Below, in pieces: positions 43,523 to 50,922 of a stretch of DNA of 64,000 nucleotides. The position numbers were made by a program, and so were the translations under genes. Within the stretch, counting starts at the first letter, position 1. The number at the start of each line of letters is the position of its first letter. A model generated the notes under the pieces. It worked only from the letters and a program-made list of their open reading frames with translations. It was not told the origin of the DNA and ran no database searches. Source of the DNA: an uncultured Alphaproteobacteria bacterium (GTDB lineage Bacteria > Pseudomonadota > Alphaproteobacteria > RF32 > CAG-239); NCBI GenBank assembly GCA_934248075.1, contig CAKQKH010000004.1:1-64000 (forward strand), read 5' to 3'.

Positions 43523-44374
43523 TCATTTCCCCAGCCAGGCTTTTATAATCAAGCAAAGTTTGGTTGGTTTGTTAATTCGCGGCTTAGGAGATATAACCTC
43601 CCAGCCGCGGTTTTGCATAATGTCAAAATAGCGCCGATAAATATAGGCAATCATTTTAATTTGTTTGGCCGTCTGTTTGGGCAATAGTTTAATTTTTTCA
43701 AAAGCCAATTTATAGTCGCCGTCAGCCAGTCGCGCCAGTTCCTCGCGTGCGATTGCCAAATTTTTGTCGCGCAAAACCTGTTCCGGATTGCGAGATGTAA
43801 TGCCGGCGTTTTGCAACATTTCGGCGGGAATATATATCCGCTGAGCTTGCGCGTCTTCCTTAACATCGCGCAAAATATTGGTGATTTGCAATGCCCGCCC
43901 CAGAGAGCTTGATAATTCTTCAATCAATGTTTCGTCGTCGCAGCCAAAAATCCGCAGTGTCAGTTTCCCAGGCACACCGGCCACCCCGCGGCAATAGCGA
44001 TTAAACGTGTCCATATCCGGCGCTTGCAGCGGTTGCGGCAAATCCATAGAAATGCTATCAATCAACTGCACAAACTCTGCTTTGGGCAGCTTAAAACGCA
44101 TACAATTTTTATAAATCCGGCGGCCGATTTCCGTGGTCGGCACTTTTTTGTCATAGATATTATCCAATTCTTGCCGCCAGGCTTTCAGCAGTTCCAATTT
44201 TTCTTTGGTGGGCGTGTTGCCATCGACAATGTCGTCAATATGGCGGCAAAAGGCATAAATCGTGTACATCGCCTGACGTTTGGCAAATGGCAACAACCGA
44301 AGACTCCAAAAAAACGAAGTTCCGGATTTTTTGACCATCTTTTTTATACTGTCCATTTGCGCTTGTTGTTGCAC
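43523..44374 (-). CDS. hpnD: Presqualene diphosphate synthase (HpnD-like)
   Basis: The protein has 283 residues. The best start is GTG 44374 with AAGGA seven bases upstream; an ATG at 44356 is possible. It is a head-to-head prenyl synthase with FFWSLRLLPFAKRQAMYTIY, the first Asp-rich motif in HIDDIVD, GVAGVPG and the second motif DVKEDAQAQRIYIP. It condenses two farnesyl diphosphates to presqualene diphosphate. It overlaps hpnC by 31 bases, so expression is tightly linked. Confidence 0.92.
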   Translation of the reverse strand: MQQQAQMDSIKKMVKKSGTSFFWSLRLLPFAKRQAMYTIYAFCRHIDDIVDGNTPTKEKLELLKAWRQELDNIYDKKVPTTEIGRRIYKNCMRFKLPKAEFVQLIDSISMDLPQPLQAPDMDTFNRYCRGVAGVPGKLTLRIFGCDDETLIEELSSSLGRALQITNILRDVKEDAQAQRIYIPAEMLQNAGITSRNPEQVLRDKNLAIAREELARLADGDYKLAFEKIKLLPKQTAKQIKMIAYIYRRYFDIMQNRGWEVISPKPRINKPTKLCLIIKAWLGK

Positions 44375-45183
44375 GATTTTTTCCTTATAAAAATTCCTTG
44401 CCCTATGCCGGCTGACAATGCTTTCAGCCAATCCCAGCGTCCAAGTCGCGGCCGTCGGGCAATAACGTCGCCGCTTTCTATCTTTTTTAGCATAGAATTA
44501 GTTAAGGAAAAGATAACGCCGATTTCGGCTCTCAGCCTGCGATTCTGCACCAAATACCGCAAAACTTCCGCGTCTTTCAGCATTGCGCGCAGCCGCCGGC
44601 AGATATCCCTTATCAGAGCCAAAAGCGGCGCGGTGGCGTTGGTCAGACACAAATCGGTTTCCGCCACTCCGAACTCCCGCATCATTTTTTGCGGCAGATA
44701 GCAGCGGCGCAGGTCGCAGGCGTCGGTTTTCAGATCCTGCAGGTGGTTGGCGATTTGCAGCACCGCGCACAAGGTTTCCGCCGGCAGATAAGTTGAGGCG
44801 CTTTCATCATGAATTGCCAGCATAAATCTGCCCACCGGCGCCGCCGAATAGCGGCAATAGTCAAGCAACTGCTCCCAAATCTCGATTTTGTTTTCTTGAG
44901 CGTCACGCCGAAACGCCTCCAGCAAATCCATAAACAAGCTGTTGTCCAAATTCTCGGTGCGAAAAATTTGCCCCAGTTTTCCGGCGACGGTTTCATCTTG
45001 CGCCAAAAAGCTTTTCTCCATATTTTCCAGTCGTCGCAATTTTTCCGCTGTTGACAAACTTGGATTATCGGCGACATCGTCAGCTTCCCGCGCCGCCAGA
45101 TAATAAGCCGCAACTATCGGCCGCAACTTAGGGGCGATCAATTTTCCCACCGGAAAATTTTCCTGTTCGGCGGTTTTACTCAT
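44344..45183 (-). CDS. hpnC: Hydroxysqualene synthase (HpnC-like)
   Basis: The 279-residue prenyl synthase relative begins MSKTAEQENFPVGKLI, where ENFPV is typical for HpnC. It has AAREADDVADNPS (first Asp motif) and HLQDLKTDACDLRRCYLP (second). It converts presqualene diphosphate to hydroxysqualene. The ATG overlaps the trmFO stop (ATGA). No squalene-hopene cyclase is visible in the window, so whether the product is hopanoids cannot be told. Confidence 0.91.
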   Translation of the reverse strand: MSKTAEQENFPVGKLIAPKLRPIVAAYYLAAREADDVADNPSLSTAEKLRRLENMEKSFLAQDETVAGKLGQIFRTENLDNSLFMDLLEAFRRDAQENKIEIWEQLLDYCRYSAAPVGRFMLAIHDESASTYLPAETLCAVLQIANHLQDLKTDACDLRRCYLPQKMMREFGVAETDLCLTNATAPLLALIRDICRRLRAMLKDAEVLRYLVQNRRLRAEIGVIFSLTNSMLKKIESGDVIARRPRLGRWDWLKALSAGIGQGIFIRKKSCNNKRKWTV

Positions 45184-46529
45184 AGCTTTTCCACCCATAA
45201 GCCAATAGCCTCAAGCGCGCGTTCGCAATAGGCTTGCTTGCGCTCTCCGCCTTTGATTTTGCGAAATTTGCCATTGGCGGTGGTTTCGCCGCAGATAGTC
45301 GGAAACAGGCCGAAATTAATATTCATCGGTTGATAGTTTTCAATATTGGTGTCATCTTGCAAATGCCCCAGCATCGAGCCGAACGCCGACACGTCCGGCG
45401 GCAGGATAATCTCTTGCCCAAGAGCTTCTTCGGCGGCAAAATATCCGGCCAAAAATCCGATTGCCGCGCTTTCGATATAGCCCTCGCAGCCGGTGATTTG
45501 TCCGGCAAAAGAAATATTCGGTCGGCTCTTGAGGCGCAAATACTTATCCAGCAAAATCGGACTTTTGATAAAGGTGTTTTTATGAATCCCGCCCAGTCTG
45601 GCGAATTCGGCGTTCTCCAACCCCGGAATCATCCGAAATATTCGTTGCTGTTCGCCGTGTTTGAGCTTAGTCTGAAACCCCACCATATTGCGCAGGGTGT
45701 CGTCTTTGTTGTCTTGCCGCAACTGTACCACGGCGTAAGGTTTTTGCTCCGGCCGGTGCGGGTTGGTCAGACCCACCGGTTTCATCGGGCCAAACAACAA
45801 GGTGTCTTTGCCTCTTTCCGCCATCACCTCAACCGGCAGACAGCCGTCAAAATACTCGGCCTTTTCAAAATCGTGAAATTCCACCTTGTCGCCGTCCAGC
45901 AGGGCTTGCACAAAGGCATAATATTCGTCTTTGTCGAGCGGACAGTTGATGTAGTCAAACTTATCGCCTTTGTCATAACGCGATTGGTACCAGGCCTTGT
46001 CAAAATTAATGCTGTCCTTATAGATTACAGGTGCGATCGCGTCATAAAAATTCAGCGATTGATTGTCCGTCTCGCGCAGGATTGCCGCGGTCAGTTGCGG
46101 CGAGGTGAGGGGGCCGCTGGCAATAATCCACCGACCGGCATCCGCCGCCGGCAGTTCGGTGATTTCGCCATATTCAAAGCTAATCAGCGGGTGATTGTGG
46201 AGTTTTTCGGTTACCATTTGCGCAAATCCGTCGCGGTCAACCGCCAGCGCTCCGCCGGCCGGCACTTTGGTTGCGTCGGCGCACTGCATAATCAATGAAC
46301 CCGCCCGCCGCATTTCCTCATGCAACAATCCGACCGCGCTCATCTGGCAGTCATCAGAGCGCAAAGAGTTGGAGCAAACCAGCTCGGCGCAATATCCGGT
46401 TTTGTGCGCCGGAGAAGTCTTTTGCGGGCGCATTTCGTGAATAATCACGCTCACCCCGCGTTGCGCCAACTGCCACGCGGCTTCAGATCCGGCCAGTCCG
46501 GCGCCGATAATATGTATGGTTGCGACCAT
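45180..46529 (-). CDS. trmFO: tRNA (uracil-5-)-methyltransferase TrmFO
   Basis: This 449-residue folate- and FAD-dependent enzyme makes 5-methyluridine at position 54 of tRNA. ATG 46529 has GAGGAA seven bases upstream. Features: IHIIGAGLAGSEAAWQLA, HEMRPQKTSPAHKTG, LVCSNSLRSD with its catalytic cysteine, GPMKPVGLTNPH, and GQITGCEGYIESAAIGFLAG. The family is found in Firmicutes and many alphaproteobacteria in place of TrmA. It leads the squalene genes, an association with no evident functional reason. Confidence 0.95.
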   Translation of the reverse strand: MVATIHIIGAGLAGSEAAWQLAQRGVSVIIHEMRPQKTSPAHKTGYCAELVCSNSLRSDDCQMSAVGLLHEEMRRAGSLIMQCADATKVPAGGALAVDRDGFAQMVTEKLHNHPLISFEYGEITELPAADAGRWIIASGPLTSPQLTAAILRETDNQSLNFYDAIAPVIYKDSINFDKAWYQSRYDKGDKFDYINCPLDKDEYYAFVQALLDGDKVEFHDFEKAEYFDGCLPVEVMAERGKDTLLFGPMKPVGLTNPHRPEQKPYAVVQLRQDNKDDTLRNMVGFQTKLKHGEQQRIFRMIPGLENAEFARLGGIHKNTFIKSPILLDKYLRLKSRPNISFAGQITGCEGYIESAAIGFLAGYFAAEEALGQEIILPPDVSAFGSMLGHLQDDTNIENYQPMNINFGLFPTICGETTANGKFRKIKGGERKQAYCERALEAIGLWVEKL

Positions 46530-46623
46530 AGGCTTGTTCCTCAAAAACCAAAAATTATCTTTTTATATATTTTTTGCGCCCGAATGTAAACAAAAACTTC
46601 TTATGATAAGTCGAGCATAACAT

Positions 46624-46652
46624 TTGCCATTGGTGACAAATGCGAATATAGT
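46624..46652 (+). promoter_or_regulatory. Promoter of the proline-rich secreted protein and chpT operon
   Basis: TTGCCA (46624-46629) and TATAGT (46647-46652) are separated by 17 bases and lie 28 bases before the start at 46681. Confidence 0.55.
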
Positions 46653-46680
46653 AAAAGAAATTAAACAGAGAAAAGTAACA

Positions 46681-47856
46681 ATGAAAACGCGTTTTATAGT
46701 TTTGGCGGCATTGGTGCTGGCGTTCGGACTGCCGACCAACGCCCGTTCCAGTGAAGATGAAGATCCGTTTATGTTCGGAGACGAGATTCCGGTTGAGGAT
46801 CCGGAGGCCGATTCTGCTGCGGCTGCGCCGGTCAATCCCATTACCTGGCATGAGGAATCAGCTCCGGCGTTACAAAGCACTCCGCAGTTTGAGTCGGATT
46901 TCACTCCGCCGCCGTCAGATTCTGCTGAGCCGCAACCTTTGCCTGCCACTCCGTCGCCGCAAACTCTGGCGCAACCGCAGGCACCGGCGCCAACATCTCC
47001 GGCGGTTGAAGATCCCGCTCCCGCGCCTTCGGCCGTGACTGCCGGCAAGGAACCGACCCTGACAGACACCCTCAAACAAGATCCCGACACCCAAAAACCG
47101 ATTCTTCCGGCCAAAGTTGAAGAATCTTGGGTGGGCAAACTAACCACCGGCAATCCGTTGTCATTGATCGGCGGAGATAAATCTTCGGCCGGCGGCGCCA
47201 GTTTGGAGCAATTGGTTGACAGCGCTCGCGATTCTAAGGCCAACAGCAACCGCCGCTCCAACGCCTCGGTTTTTGATATATCCGGCGTAATGTTGCGCAT
47301 GAGCCTCAAACAGGTTGATGAAACCATGCAAAACCGCGGTTTTCGCAAGATTATGCAAAAATATCAGATTCCCAATTTCATCAAATGGCGCAATGAGGAA
47401 TATTGCCGCAACACCGGCGTGGTTGGCTATGAGCGGATAGAATCCTGCGTGACCCAAAAAGCCAAAAAAGATCAACATCAATATGTGCAGACCGCCAAAT
47501 ACGCCAAATATGACACCAAAGAGGAGGTTGAAGTTACCTTCAGCAGCAATTTCACCGACAACAAGGTGATTAAGATTGTCTATCACAGTCAGGCGGCCAA
47601 CGTTAGCGGCAATAGTCCCAAGGCCAATTATTTGCGCAACATAAAAATTTACGATTTTTGGAAAAAAATTAACCAAAAATTTGGTAAACCCGATGATAAA
47701 GAGAACGTAATTTGGGGCATGGGCGGCAACAAGCCTTTTCTCAAGGCGGCAACCGGATACTTGCAACTGGAAGATCCAATGCTGCGAGAGCTTGATTATA
47801 CCCGTATGTCCAGAGAAGATCAGCGCTATCTAAACACGGATTTATATAGTTTTTAG
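46681..47856 (+). CDS. Secreted proline-rich protein of unknown function
   Basis: The protein has 391 residues. ATG 46681 begins a signal peptide (MKTRFIVLAALVLAFGLPTN). A low-complexity region rich in Pro, Ala and Ser follows (about 25-125), then a globular C-terminal domain (about 195-391) with SLKQVDETMQNRGFRKIMQK, NFIKWRNEEYCRNTGVVGYE, two cysteines that may pair, and VEVTFSSNF. I do not recognise the family. The layout suggests a periplasmic protein spanning the peptidoglycan. It sits ten bases before chpT, so it may share the transcript. Confidence 0.75.
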   Translation: MKTRFIVLAALVLAFGLPTNARSSEDEDPFMFGDEIPVEDPEADSAAAAPVNPITWHEESAPALQSTPQFESDFTPPPSDSAEPQPLPATPSPQTLAQPQAPAPTSPAVEDPAPAPSAVTAGKEPTLTDTLKQDPDTQKPILPAKVEESWVGKLTTGNPLSLIGGDKSSAGGASLEQLVDSARDSKANSNRRSNASVFDISGVMLRMSLKQVDETMQNRGFRKIMQKYQIPNFIKWRNEEYCRNTGVVGYERIESCVTQKAKKDQHQYVQTAKYAKYDTKEEVEVTFSSNFTDNKVIKIVYHSQAANVSGNSPKANYLRNIKIYDFWKKINQKFGKPDDKENVIWGMGGNKPFLKAATGYLQLEDPMLRELDYTRMSREDQRYLNTDLYSF

Positions 47857-47866
47857 GACAATTAAT

Positions 47867-48463
47867 ATGAATTATTCAGTTTCTGAGTTAATCTGCACGC
47901 GCATTAGCCACGATATCATCGGCAATATCGGGGCGGTTGCCAACGCGGCGGAGTTGCTGGAAGAAGGCGATATGGAGTTTTTAGATGACATCAAGTCGAT
48001 TCTCAAAACCAGCTCCGGAGTTTTGGCGGCCAGACTAAAGTTTTTTCGCATGGCCTTTGGGGTCAATAACGCCAATTTGCAAGATTCGCTCAAAGTTAAA
48101 ACCGCGATTGCCGAATATTTGGCAACCGTTGGCGGCAAAAATCCGCCGTCTTTGCGTTTTGAGTTAGAATCGATGCGTTTTTCCAGAGTGGTTATGCTTG
48201 CGGTTATGGCGCTGGCGGATTTGCTGATTCGCGGTGGTGTCATCACTGTGGCGGAGCAGGGCGGCAAGGTGATTGTCGCTCCTGAGGCCGATGCCCGTCT
48301 GGCGTCTGAAAAATTAGCTCAGTCGGTTAGTGTGTTGGCCTCAACCGCTTCTGAGGTCAGCGCTCAAGACGCGCCGTTGTTGTATTTGTTGGAGCAATGC
48401 CGCGCTCAAGGAATCAAACTTTTATACCGCAGCAATCCGGTGCTGTGTTTTGTGTTGGAGTAG
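47867..48463 (+). CDS. chpT: ChpT-like histidine phosphotransferase
   Basis: The 198-residue protein has a phosphoacceptor helix with the histidine in CTRISHDIIGNIGAVANAAE, matching the CxRLCHDLVGPVGAV pattern of ChpT, a second helix of the dimer bundle (LKTSSGVLAARLKFFRMAFG), and a degenerate ATPase-like C-terminal domain. ChpT passes phosphate from the hybrid kinase CckA to CtrA and CpdR. CtrA is encoded 2.5 kb downstream. It is followed by a receiver protein and cheR in one operon. Confidence 0.85.
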   Translation: MNYSVSELICTRISHDIIGNIGAVANAAELLEEGDMEFLDDIKSILKTSSGVLAARLKFFRMAFGVNNANLQDSLKVKTAIAEYLATVGGKNPPSLRFELESMRFSRVVMLAVMALADLLIRGGVITVAEQGGKVIVAPEADARLASEKLAQSVSVLASTASEVSAQDAPLLYLLEQCRAQGIKLLYRSNPVLCFVLE

Positions 48464-48466
48464 ATA

Positions 48467-48835
48467 ATGCCTAAATGTCTGATTGCAGATGATTCTAAGA
48501 TTATGCGTATGCTGTTGCGCAAGATTATGGAAAACTTTGGCTTTGACGTTGCGGAGGCGGAAGACGGGGAAGATGTTTTGGAGCAATGCCTAAAGCTCCG
48601 TCCTGAGCTGATAATCAGTGATTGGTCTCTGCCGTTGATAGACGGCATAGATGTGTTGTACAAAATTCGCGCTGATCGCAAGATCAAACAGCCGTTGTTT
48701 GTTTTTTGCTCGTATATCACCGACGCGGCGGTTATTCGTCAGGCGTTGGACGGCGGCGCCGATGATTTTATCATGCGTCCGTTTGATGAAGATATCATTG
48801 CCAGCAAATTGGCTATTTTGGGGTTGTTGTCATGA
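48467..48835 (+). CDS. Single-domain response regulator (receiver only)
   Basis: The 122-residue CheY-like receiver has the acidic pair ADDS (D8-D9), the phosphoacceptor D52 in ISDWSLPLIDG, and S82 in the Thr/Ser position. The usual lysine before the last proline is arginine (IMRPFDED, R104). It has no output domain. It lies three bases after chpT and overlaps cheR by four bases, so a partnership with ChpT or CheR-linked chemotaxis is likely. It could be a phosphate sink or a switch like CpdR or DivK; the sequence does not decide. Confidence 0.88.
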   Translation: MPKCLIADDSKIMRMLLRKIMENFGFDVAEAEDGEDVLEQCLKLRPELIISDWSLPLIDGIDVLYKIRADRKIKQPLFVFCSYITDAAVIRQALDGGADDFIMRPFDEDIIASKLAILGLLS

Positions 48836-49773
48836 AAAAACAAGACTTTGAGTTTTTGGTGTCTCTGCTGCGGGATAACGCCGGTTGGGAGTTTGACGAG
48901 GAGCAATATTTTGTTGTCGATAAAAAGATGTCAAATTTTATCCGCGAAAAAGGCTATGCTTCCGTAGAGGAGCTGATTGGCGAGCTAAAAACCGGCAACA
49001 AGCCGTTGACCGCGCAGGTGGTTGAGAGCATGGCTTTTTCAGACACCTCGTTTTATCGTGATTATGATGTCTTCATGCGTTTTGAAAACTCGGTTTTGCC
49101 CAATCTGCGGGAGAATAACCGCGCCAACAAAAAACTGCGTTTTTGGAGTTTGGGCTGCAGCACCGGACAAGAGACTTATTCCATAGCCTTTGCTATCAAG
49201 CGCAAATTTATAGGTTTGGACAGCTGGAACATAGATATTCTCGGCACAGATATTTCTTCTTTGGCCATAGCCAAGGCGCAACGCGGCGCATATAGCAATT
49301 TTGAGGTGCAAATGGGGCTTAACGCGCGTATGATTCTGGAGTTTTTTCATCAGGACGGCAGCGGCCAGTGGCAGGTTAATGAAGACATTGCCAAAATGGT
49401 GGAGTTCCGCCGTTACAATATGCTTGATGACGTAACATTCACCGATAAATTTGAGGTTGTGTTCTGTCGCAATGTCTTGCGTTATTTTGCCGCCGAGCAT
49501 CAACAGCGGATTTTGCAGCGCATCAGCAGCTGTCAAAACGCCGGCGGTATTTTATATTTGGGCAAAAATGAGCATATCCGCGGCATTGATGAATATTATG
49601 ACAAGTTGGACGGCTACAATTGCGTCTATGCTTGCAAAGGCATAAACTCAGAACGTCCGCGGTTGCAGACTTCTCCTGAGAACGCCGGAGTAGATGTCGG
49701 CATGCCTCGTTTTGTTAGACCCGACGCTCTCACCGCCAAGCGTCCTTTGGCCTCGGAGCTGATAAAGAAATAA
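48832..49773 (+). CDS. cheR: Chemoreceptor glutamate methyltransferase CheR
   Basis: The 313-residue protein has an N-terminal helical domain (1-75) with FIREKGYASVEELI and a SAM-binding domain with RFWSLGCSTGQETYSIA, DILGTDISSLAIAKAQRG and VVFCRNVLRYFA. It methylates receptor glutamates with S-adenosylmethionine. The C-terminal 40 residues are disordered and family-unlike. No cheA, cheB or receptor genes are visible. Its position after chpT and a receiver suggests that the chemotaxis and cell-cycle/motility control genes are expressed together. Confidence 0.92.
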   Translation: MKKQDFEFLVSLLRDNAGWEFDEEQYFVVDKKMSNFIREKGYASVEELIGELKTGNKPLTAQVVESMAFSDTSFYRDYDVFMRFENSVLPNLRENNRANKKLRFWSLGCSTGQETYSIAFAIKRKFIGLDSWNIDILGTDISSLAIAKAQRGAYSNFEVQMGLNARMILEFFHQDGSGQWQVNEDIAKMVEFRRYNMLDDVTFTDKFEVVFCRNVLRYFAAEHQQRILQRISSCQNAGGILYLGKNEHIRGIDEYYDKLDGYNCVYACKGINSERPRLQTSPENAGVDVGMPRFVRPDALTAKRPLASELIKK

Positions 49774-49810
49774 GCTGTTGTAGCAACTATTCTTAACAAT
49801 AGTCACCAAT

Positions 49811-49895
49811 GTCATTGCTTCTCACGGCTGACCGCCGCTCGCACAATGACCCGCACGGCTCCGCATGATGTCATTCCGGCGCACGCCGGAATCCA
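49811..49895. repeat. 40-base dispersed repeat plus a perfect palindrome
   Basis: Bases 49811-49850 carry the minus-oriented copy of the 40-base unit found at 33802 and 50708 (CTTCTCACGGCTGACCGCCG core). It is followed by a perfect palindrome, ATTCCGGCG CA CGCCGGAAT, at about 49873-49892. No gene is seen between the cheR stop and 50030. Confidence 0.75.
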
Positions 49896-49914
49896 GTAAA
49901 ATATTGCCTCTCAT

Positions 49915-49990
49915 TCCTCCCCTTGATTTCAAGGCCACACCTCTTATTCCTCCCCTTGATTTCAAGGGGAGGTTAGGAGGGGTTTAAAAT
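49915..49990. repeat. Palindromic bracket repeat, left copy L1 (with a truncated copy before it)
   Basis: Bases 49946-49990 form a 45-base unit: an 18-base palindrome CCCCTTGATTTCAAGGGG flanked by CT/AG, then GGTTAGGAGGGGTTTAAAAT. It is identical over all 45 bases to 50631-50675. A truncated unit (the palindrome cut after CAAGG) lies at 49915-49934. The GGGGTTTAAA end points towards the DUF559 gene. Confidence 0.85.
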
Positions 49991-50030
49991 TCTTCTTCTG
50001 TAATATCTTTCAATTTGTATGCAGATAAAT

Positions 50031-50381
50031 CTAAATCTCTTCCAATTTTTCTTTTATAAGAGCAAGGCAACCGTCAATATTACTAAGTATTTCATTATTC
50101 CAAAAACGCAATATTCGGCATCCTCTTTGCGCTAAATATTCATCTCTTATTTTGTCCTGAATATTATCACAGTGTTGTCCACCATCTAATTCAATTATCA
50201 ATTTCTTTTGCGGACAGTAAAAATCAACAATATATTTATTATCGAATATATATTGTCTAATAAACCTGCAACCTAAACCATGAGCGCGTAAAATTGCCCA
50301 CAGTTTTCGCTCTGCCAAAGTCATATTGGCTCTTAAAGTACTAGCGTTTTGTCTTAAAATTTGATGTCTTGCTTTTTGCAT
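50031..50381 (-). CDS. DUF559 endonuclease-domain protein inside a repeat bracket
   Basis: The 116-residue protein has the DUF559 pattern: RANMTLAERKLWAILRAHGL at the N-terminus, then IVDFYCPQKKLIIELDGGQH with D53, E64, D66 and H70, and a C-terminal GCRILRFWNNEIL. The fold belongs to the restriction-endonuclease/Vsr group, and the D...E-x-D residues are intact. It lies between inverted palindromic repeats (49946-49990 and 50396-50456), and its ATG is 15 bases inside the right one, so its promoter may be in the repeat. Base composition is A/T-richer than its neighbours, which supports transfer. Role unknown; DNA nicking or repair is possible. Confidence 0.88.
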   Translation of the reverse strand: MQKARHQILRQNASTLRANMTLAERKLWAILRAHGLGCRFIRQYIFDNKYIVDFYCPQKKLIIELDGGQHCDNIQDKIRDEYLAQRGCRILRFWNNEILSNIDGCLALIKEKLEEI

Positions 50382-50395
50382 TCTTGTCTCAAATA

Positions 50396-50456
50396 TTTAA
50401 ACCCCACTCACTCTCCCCTTGAAATCAAGGGGAGAAGTTAGATAGTGCACCCTTTG
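50396..50456. repeat. Palindromic bracket repeat, right copy R1
   Basis: The 61-base unit starts TTTAAACCCCACTCACT, contains the palindrome CCCCTTGAAATCAAGGGG and ends GTGCACCCTTTG. It matches 50749-50809 at 60 of 61 bases. Its TTTAAACCCC end faces the DUF559 gene, inverted relative to L1. Confidence 0.85.
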
Positions 50457-50630
50457 ATTCCTCCCCTTTATTCCAAGGCCATATCTCATTCCTCCCCTTT
50501 ATTCCAAGGCCATATCTCATTCCTCCCCTTTATTCCAAGGCATATCTCATTCCTCCCCTTAATTTTAAGGCCGCACCTCTTATTCCTCCCCTTAAAATTA
50601 AGGGGAGAAGCAATATCGTACTTTCTTCTT
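50457..50630. repeat. Array of degenerate half-palindrome units of about 31 bases
   Basis: Units begin ATTCCTCCCC at 50457, 50488, 50519, 50549 and 50582, giving spacings of 31, 31, 30 and 33 bases. Most carry only the left half of the palindrome (TTTATTCCAAGG, then CATATCTC). The last, at 50582, has a full but altered palindrome (CCCCTTAAAATTAAGGGG). A reading frame across this array is an artefact of the repeats. Confidence 0.85.
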
Positions 50631-50854
50631 ATTCCTCCCCTTGATTTCAAGGGGAGGTTAGGAGGGGTTTAAAATTAGAAGCAATCCATATTGTTTCTTG
50701 ATAAAAATGGATTGCTTCTCACGGCTGACCGCCGCTCGCGCAATGACTTTTAAACCCCACTCACTCTCCCCTTGAAATCAAGGGGAGAGGTTAGATAGTG
50801 CACCCTTTGATTCCTCCCCTTGATTTCAAGGGGAGGTTAGGAGGGTTTTAATAA
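50631..50854. repeat. Second bracket pair (L2, R2) enclosing the 40-base repeat, then L3
   Basis: L2 (50631-50675) equals L1 over 45 bases. R2 (50749-50809) equals R1 except for one base. Between them, 50676-50748 holds AGAAGCAATCCA, an inverted TGGATTGCTTCT and the 40-base dispersed unit at 50708-50747, with no DUF559 gene. A third left unit, L3, follows at 50810-50854 with a diverged end. Another GGAGGGGTTTAA lies at about 50886. Confidence 0.85.
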
Positions 50855-50922
50855 CAACACCACTCAAATTTGCAAAATTATAGCAAGGAGGGGTTTAATC
50901 AAACAATACTGCAATTTTCCTG

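Noticed and set aside
45234..46298. Long plus-strand frame of 354 codons opposite trmFO
   Set aside because: TrmFO on the minus strand is a full-length, motif-complete gene; the opposite frame has no ribosome site or family features.
50445..50672. A 75-codon frame across the palindromic array (repeated LPF, LLFLP-like peptides)
   Set aside because: It is produced by the tandem DNA repeats, has no ribosome site, and its peptide repeats follow the DNA unit length.
49811..50854. Possible CRISPR array
   Set aside because: Spacing is about 31 bases between unit starts, with no unique spacers, and no cas genes are nearby; the units are palindromic intergenic repeats.
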